NCBI RefSeq assembly: GCF_905171775.1 | Contig: NC_053490.1 | Coordinates: 152,836,469-152,900,468 of the forward strand | Length of the DNA: 64,000 nt | Reading direction: 5' to 3' | Source: Rana temporaria | Taxonomy: Eukaryota; Chordata; Amphibia; Anura; Ranidae | Shown here: one piece after another, positions 63,935 through 64,000 of the stretch | Layout: each line of letters opens with the position of its first letter | Position numbering within the stretch: position 1 is the first letter of the stretch | Program-made: the position numbers and the translations under genes | The notes under the pieces: model-generated | The model's database searches: none | What the model was told of the DNA's origin: nothing | The model's input: the letters and a program-made list of their open reading frames with translations, nothing else

Positions 63935-64000
63935 TACACTGCTCAAAAAAATGAAGGGAACACTTTGAAAATACATCAGATCTCAATTGGAAAAAATATC
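63935..64000. mobile_element. Tc1-like terminal repeat, cut by the window edge
   Basis: TACACTGCTCAAAAAAATGA, then GGGAACACTTTGAAAATACA, is the complement of the 3' end of the Tc1-like element at 31758-37915. It continues to the edge through ATCAGATCTCAATTGG, so the rest of the element should lie to the right. Confidence 0.85.

Noticed and set aside
1..64000. tRNA, snRNA or rRNA genes and host exons
   Set aside because: I looked for A/B boxes with cloverleaf context and for long conserved non-repeat ORFs and found none I could support; a covariance-model scan and protein search would settle this.

Overview
The window reads as intergenic or intronic DNA from a large, repeat-rich amphibian genome, most likely a true frog (Ranidae). 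That assignment is an inference from the mix of families: L1/Tx1-type LINEs, a DIRS tyrosine-recombinase retrotransposon, several PIF/Harbinger elements with separate Myb-like and transposase genes, Tc1-like elements, hAT-type non-autonomous elements with 8-bp target-site duplications (TSDs), and many palindromic MITEs with termini such as GTACACACG or GGCCCAGATTCA. I found no exon of a host gene, no tRNA or rRNA gene, and nothing bacterial or viral beyond retrotransposon genes.

Layout. 1-5790: an L1-type LINE on the minus strand. Its ORF2 is uninterrupted for 961 codons and runs off the left edge, ORF1 has one frameshift, and a CpG-rich presumed 5' UTR lies upstream. 5815-10275: a decayed plus-strand DIRS element holding two MITEs. 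10441-17030: AT-rich DNA with MITEs, a long inverted repeat (11734-12578) and an exact hAT insertion nested in another MITE. 17463-27125: two LINEs head to head (minus 17463-19520, plus 19521-27125); the plus copy is split by two insertions with visible TSDs. 27126-31383: an LTR retrotransposon with Gag-like zinc-knuckle ORFs but no recognisable pol. 31758-37915: a Tc1-like element with two Harbinger elements in its 3' terminal repeat, 29 bp apart and in opposite orientation. 37986-44600: a Tc1 fragment, TTAA-type elements, a solo LTR and a Harbinger fragment. 44601-47232: a Harbinger element with an intact Myb-like gene and only the N-terminus of a transposase. 47678-51255: nested hAT elements including a 305-bp palindrome. 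53202-54750: a Harbinger copy carrying an almost intact transposase gene. 56653-63277: a 6.6-kb hAT-bounded composite containing a Harbinger MITE, a TTAA element and a 1,061-bp higher-order tandem repeat. 63935-64000: the terminus of a Tc1-like copy related to the one near 32-38 kb.

How the genes relate. The most coherent system is the Harbinger family. Members share GGCCCAGATTCA-like ends, conserved TATA boxes near both ends, and two convergent genes: a Myb/SANT-like DNA-binding protein and a DDE transposase. In this window the two genes sit on different defective copies. Two copies keep an apparently intact spliced Myb-like gene, and a third keeps a transposase with a lost start codon and one premature stop. 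The nested insertions give a relative order of events, and several can be checked as filled versus empty sites inside the window itself.
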